Shown in pieces: positions 13,352-16,051 of a stretch of DNA of 16,051 bases. The DNA comes from CADEED01 sp039930985 (GTDB lineage: Bacteria; Pseudomonadota; Gammaproteobacteria; Steroidobacterales; Steroidobacteraceae), in assembly GCA_039930985.1 (NCBI GenBank), contig JBDTSV010000008.1, positions 1-16,051 of the forward strand, in the 5' to 3' direction. A model generated the notes under the pieces. The model made no database searches. It was not told where the DNA came from and saw only the letters and a program-made list of their open reading frames with translations. Each line of letters opens with the position of its first letter. The first letter of the stretch is position 1. The position numbers were made by a program, and so were the translations under genes.

Positions 13352-13365
13352 TGGGTCAATACCCA
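13352..13365 (+). other. Small hairpin in the grpE-dnaK spacer
   Basis: TGGGT-CAAT-ACCCA forms a 5-bp stem with a 4-base loop followed by AAAAAG. It ends 12 bases before the dnaK ribosome binding site (GGAG, 13378-13381). It may be an mRNA processing or stability element; with no U-run it is not a terminator. Confidence 0.3.
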
Positions 13366-13386
13366 AAAAGAGCGAGTGGAGATTTT

Positions 13387-15345
13387 ATGGGCAAGGTAAT
13401 CGGCATCGATCTGGGAACCACGAATTCCTGCGTCGCCATCATGGAAAGCGGCAAGCCGCGCGTCATCGAGAACAGCGAGGGTGATCGCACCACGCCGTCC
13501 ATCGTCGCGTTCACCAAGGACGGCGAAGTCCTGGTCGGCCAGTCGGCGAAGCGCCAGGCAGTCACGAATCCGCAGAACACGCTGTTCGCCGTGAAGCGCC
13601 TCATTGGCCGCAAGTTCGACGACGCCGTCGTGCAGAAGGACATCAACATGGTGTCCTACAAGATTTCGAAGGCCGACAACGGCGACGCCTGGGTGGAAGC
13701 CCAGGGCGAAAAGAAAGCGCCGCCGGAAATTTCCGCGCGCGTACTCATGAAGATGAAGAAGACCGCCGAGGACTATCTCGGTGAAGAAGTGACCGAGGCC
13801 GTCATCACAGTGCCGGCGTACTTCAACGACCAGCAGCGCCAGGCGACCAAGGACGCCGGCCGCATCGCTGGCCTCGATGTGAAACGTATCATCAACGAGC
13901 CGACCGCGGCCGCGCTCGCCTACGGCCTCGACAAGGCCGGCAAGGACCGCAAGATTGTGGTGTACGACCTGGGCGGCGGCACGTTCGATGTCTCGGTCAT
14001 CGAAATCGCTGAAATCGACGGCGAGCGTCAGTTCGAAGTCCTATCTACCAACGGCGACACCTTCCTCGGTGGCGAAGACTTCGACAACCGCATCATCAAT
14101 TTCCTCGCCGACGAGTTCCTCAAGGAGTCCGGCGTCGATGTGCGCAAGGACCCGCTGGCCGTGCAGCGCCTGAAAGAGGCCGCCGAGAAGACCAAGATCG
14201 AACTGTCTTCCAGCCAGCAGACCGATGTGAACCTGCCGTACATCACGGCGGATGCCTCGGGCCCGAAGCACCTCAACATCAAGCTCACGCGCGCCAAGCT
14301 CGAGTCGCTGGTCGAAGAGCTCGTCAAGCGCACCATCGAGCCCTGTCGCATCGCGCTCAAGGATGCCGGCATCGGCACCCAGGACATCGCCGAGGTCATC
14401 CTCGTCGGTGGCCAGACGCGCATGCCTCTGGTGCAGAAGTACGTGAAGGACTTCTTCGGCAAGGAGCCGCGCAAGGACGTGAACCCCGATGAAGCCGTCG
14501 CCGTTGGCGCGGCCATCCAGGGTGGCGTGCTGTCGGGTGAGGTCAAGGACGTGCTGTTACTCGACGTCACGCCGCTGTCACTGGGTATCGAAACCCTGGG
14601 CGGCATCATGACCAAGCTCATCGAGAAGAACACCACGATTCCGACCAAGACATCGCAGACGTTCTCGACGGCTGACGACAGCCAGTCGGCTGTGACCATC
14701 CACGTGTTGCAGGGCGAACGCGATCGTGCCGCCGACAACAAGTCGCTGGGCAAGTTCGATCTCACCGAAATTCCGCCGCAACCGCGCGGCATGCCACAGA
14801 TCGAGGTCTCGTTCGACATCGACGCCAACGGCATCATGCACGTGGGCGCGAAGGACAAGGCCACGGGCAAGGAACAGAAGATTGCCATCAAGGCGTCATC
14901 GGGCCTGTCGGAGGAAGAGATCAAGCGCATGGTGGGCGACGCCGAAGCGCACGCCGAGGAAGACAAGAAATTCCGTGAGCTGGTGGAGTCGCGCAACCGT
15001 GCCGATCAGCTGGTGCACGCGGTGGAGAAATCACTCAAGGATCTCGGCGACAAGGTCGACGGCGGCGAACGCGCCAAGGTCGAGTCGGCGCTGTCGGATC
15101 TGCGTGGCGTGCTCAAGGGCGACGACAAGGCGGCCATCGACAAGAAGGCCGAAACGCTCATGGCGGCAGCCTCGAACATCGCGCAGCAGGCAGCGGCTGC
15201 GCAGGCTGGCACTGGTGCCGAAGGCGCCGCGGGTGCAGCCGGTGCGAGCGCGGGCGCGGGTGACGCTTCGTCTTCCGGAAAGGGCAACGACGACGCGGTC
15301 GACGCGGAGTTCGAAGAAGTGAAAGACAAGAAGCAGGCGTCGTAA
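13387..15345 (+). CDS. dnaK: Chaperone DnaK (Hsp70)
   Basis: This 652-residue ATP-dependent chaperone starts GKVIGIDLGTTNSC with the phosphate-binding loop at 6-15. The nucleotide domain includes VPAYFNDQQRQATKDAGRIA, NEPTAAALAYGLDK, VVYDLGGGTFDVS and ILVGGQTRMPLVQ. The linker is DVLLLDVTPLSLGIET, and the substrate-binding domain carries TTIPTKTSQTFSTA and GERDRAADNKSLGKF. The C-terminal helical lid is followed by an Ala/Gly-rich disordered stretch (about 600-635), ending in DAEFEEVKDKK, the DnaK family terminus. GGAG at 13378-13381 precedes the ATG by five bases. grpE and dnaJ flank it, so the full DnaK machine is encoded together. Length is slightly above E. coli (638). Confidence 0.99.
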   Translation: MGKVIGIDLGTTNSCVAIMESGKPRVIENSEGDRTTPSIVAFTKDGEVLVGQSAKRQAVTNPQNTLFAVKRLIGRKFDDAVVQKDINMVSYKISKADNGDAWVEAQGEKKAPPEISARVLMKMKKTAEDYLGEEVTEAVITVPAYFNDQQRQATKDAGRIAGLDVKRIINEPTAAALAYGLDKAGKDRKIVVYDLGGGTFDVSVIEIAEIDGERQFEVLSTNGDTFLGGEDFDNRIINFLADEFLKESGVDVRKDPLAVQRLKEAAEKTKIELSSSQQTDVNLPYITADASGPKHLNIKLTRAKLESLVEELVKRTIEPCRIALKDAGIGTQDIAEVILVGGQTRMPLVQKYVKDFFGKEPRKDVNPDEAVAVGAAIQGGVLSGEVKDVLLLDVTPLSLGIETLGGIMTKLIEKNTTIPTKTSQTFSTADDSQSAVTIHVLQGERDRAADNKSLGKFDLTEIPPQPRGMPQIEVSFDIDANGIMHVGAKDKATGKEQKIAIKASSGLSEEEIKRMVGDAEAHAEEDKKFRELVESRNRADQLVHAVEKSLKDLGDKVDGGERAKVESALSDLRGVLKGDDKAAIDKKAETLMAAASNIAQQAAAAQAGTGAEGAAGAAGASAGAGDASSSGKGNDDAVDAEFEEVKDKKQAS

Positions 15346-15389
15346 CCATCCGCTGATTGTTTGGTGCTCCTGGGAGGGGGCGACGCTGC

Positions 15390-16051
15390 ATGTCGAAACG
15401 CGATTACTACCAGGTGCTCGATCTGCCACGCACCGCGACGGAGGCCGACGTCAAGAAGGCCTACCGCCGGCTTGCCATGAAATATCATCCCGACCGGAAT
15501 CCGGATGACAAGGACGCCGAAGAGAAATTCAAGGAAGCCAAGGAGGCTTACGAGGTTCTCTGCGAGACGGACAAGCGCGCCATCTACGACCAGCATGGAC
15601 ACGCCGGAATCGACGCCACCCGCCAGGGTGGGGGTCGCGGCCATGCCGGAGCGGACGCGTTCGGCGAAATGTTTGGCGAAATGTTTGGCGACATTTTTGG
15701 CGGTGGCCGGCGCGGCGGTGGACGTTCGCAGGTATTTCGCGGCGCCGATCTCAAGTACGAGCTCGAGATCGACCTCAACCAGGCGGTGTTCGGCCACGCT
15801 GTCGAGATCGACGTCGCCAAGCTCATGGAGTGCGACACCTGCGGTGGCAGCGGCGCGGCCAAGGGCCACAAGCCGGTCACCTGCGAAACCTGCAATGGCG
15901 TGGGCCAGGTGCGCATTTCACAGGGCTTCTTTCAGTTGCAGCAGCCATGCCCGAAGTGCCGCGGCAGCGGCACAATCATCAAGAATCCCTGCGATACCTG
16001 TCTCGGGCAGGGTCGCGTACGTCGGAGCAAGCGTCTCTCGGTGAAGATTCC
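15390..16051 (+). CDS. dnaJ: Chaperone DnaJ (Hsp40), 3' end outside the window
   Basis: The first 220 codons of dnaJ are present and the frame is open at the edge. The J-domain begins SKRDYYQVLDLPRTATEADVKKAY with HPD at residues 33-35, the motif that stimulates DnaK ATPase. A short Gly/Phe region contains near-repeats FGEMFGEMFGDIFGGG. All four zinc-finger repeats are visible: CDTCGGSG, CETCNGVG, CPKCRGSG and CDTCLGQG, so this is a type I DnaJ. The first substrate-binding domain surrounds them. The ATG at 15390 follows a GGGAGGGGG tract (15372-15380), a strong if slightly distant ribosome binding site. It lies 44 bases after dnaK and completes the operon as far as seen. Confidence 0.98.
   Translation, partial: MSKRDYYQVLDLPRTATEADVKKAYRRLAMKYHPDRNPDDKDAEEKFKEAKEAYEVLCETDKRAIYDQHGHAGIDATRQGGGRGHAGADAFGEMFGEMFGDIFGGGRRGGGRSQVFRGADLKYELEIDLNQAVFGHAVEIDVAKLMECDTCGGSGAAKGHKPVTCETCNGVGQVRISQGFFQLQQPCPKCRGSGTIIKNPCDTCLGQGRVRRSKRLSVKI

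Noticed and set aside
14028..14996. A 322-codon Ser-rich frame antisense to dnaK
   Set aside because: Antisense frames of dnaK are a known artefact of its codon pattern; there is no independent support.
15006..15869. A 287-codon frame antisense to the end of dnaK and the start of dnaJ
   Set aside because: It spans two conserved genes; low-complexity Ala/Pro/Ser composition mirrors the dnaK tail.

Overview
The window is core chromosome of a GC-rich gammaproteobacterium. The order smpB / ratA-rnfH / bamE / fur / recN is a well-known gammaproteobacterial neighbourhood, as is hrcA-grpE-dnaK-dnaJ. The tmRNA tag reads ANDDNYALAA, one residue from the E. coli tag. Strong third-position G/C bias and the SmpB, Fur and RecN sequences suggest the Steroidobacter/Xanthomonas/Nevskia side of the class, but that placement is inference from memory, not a search.

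Left third (1-6031): a truncated, unrecognised membrane protein on the minus strand (1-265) faces a plus-strand run. That run holds a GnnA-like Gfo/Idh/MocA dehydrogenase, a DsbA/FrnE-fold protein with a single-Cys CPWS motif, a GlcD-type FAD dehydrogenase, N-carbamoylputrescine amidase (aguB) and a 75-residue two-EF-hand protein. The last three are tightly coupled (ATGA overlap, then an 11-base overlap). A convergent minus-strand pair follows: a CapA-family metallophosphoesterase-like protein and, coupled to it by TGATG, a small exported protein of unknown function. The two blocks end head-on inside one 15-bp palindrome.

Middle (6070-8797): trans-translation and envelope/iron housekeeping. 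ssrA (tmRNA) and smpB lie together on the minus strand. ratA and rnfH diverge from smpB. bamE runs back towards rnfH and overlaps its 3' end antisense by 86 bases. fur diverges from bamE and starts at TTG behind a good ribosome binding site.

Right half (8829-16051): recN and nadK form a minus-strand pair (repair ATPase and NAD kinase). The hrcA-grpE-dnaK-dnaJ heat-shock operon diverges from nadK and runs off the window inside dnaJ. A sigma32-like promoter lies between hrcA and grpE, overlapped by a perfect 9-bp inverted repeat.

A recurring pattern is that several first genes of transcription units (gnnA-like, bamE, nadK, hrcA, perhaps ratA) have a -10-like hexamer 5-8 bases before the start codon and no Shine-Dalgarno sequence, as expected of leaderless mRNAs. 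Most internal genes have clear GGAG/GGAGG sites. No mobile element, CRISPR array or tRNA was seen, and no gene-free gap exceeds 160 bases. I see no clear new biological system; the most notable items are the coupled FAD-dehydrogenase/aguB/EF-hand unit and the regulatory architecture.
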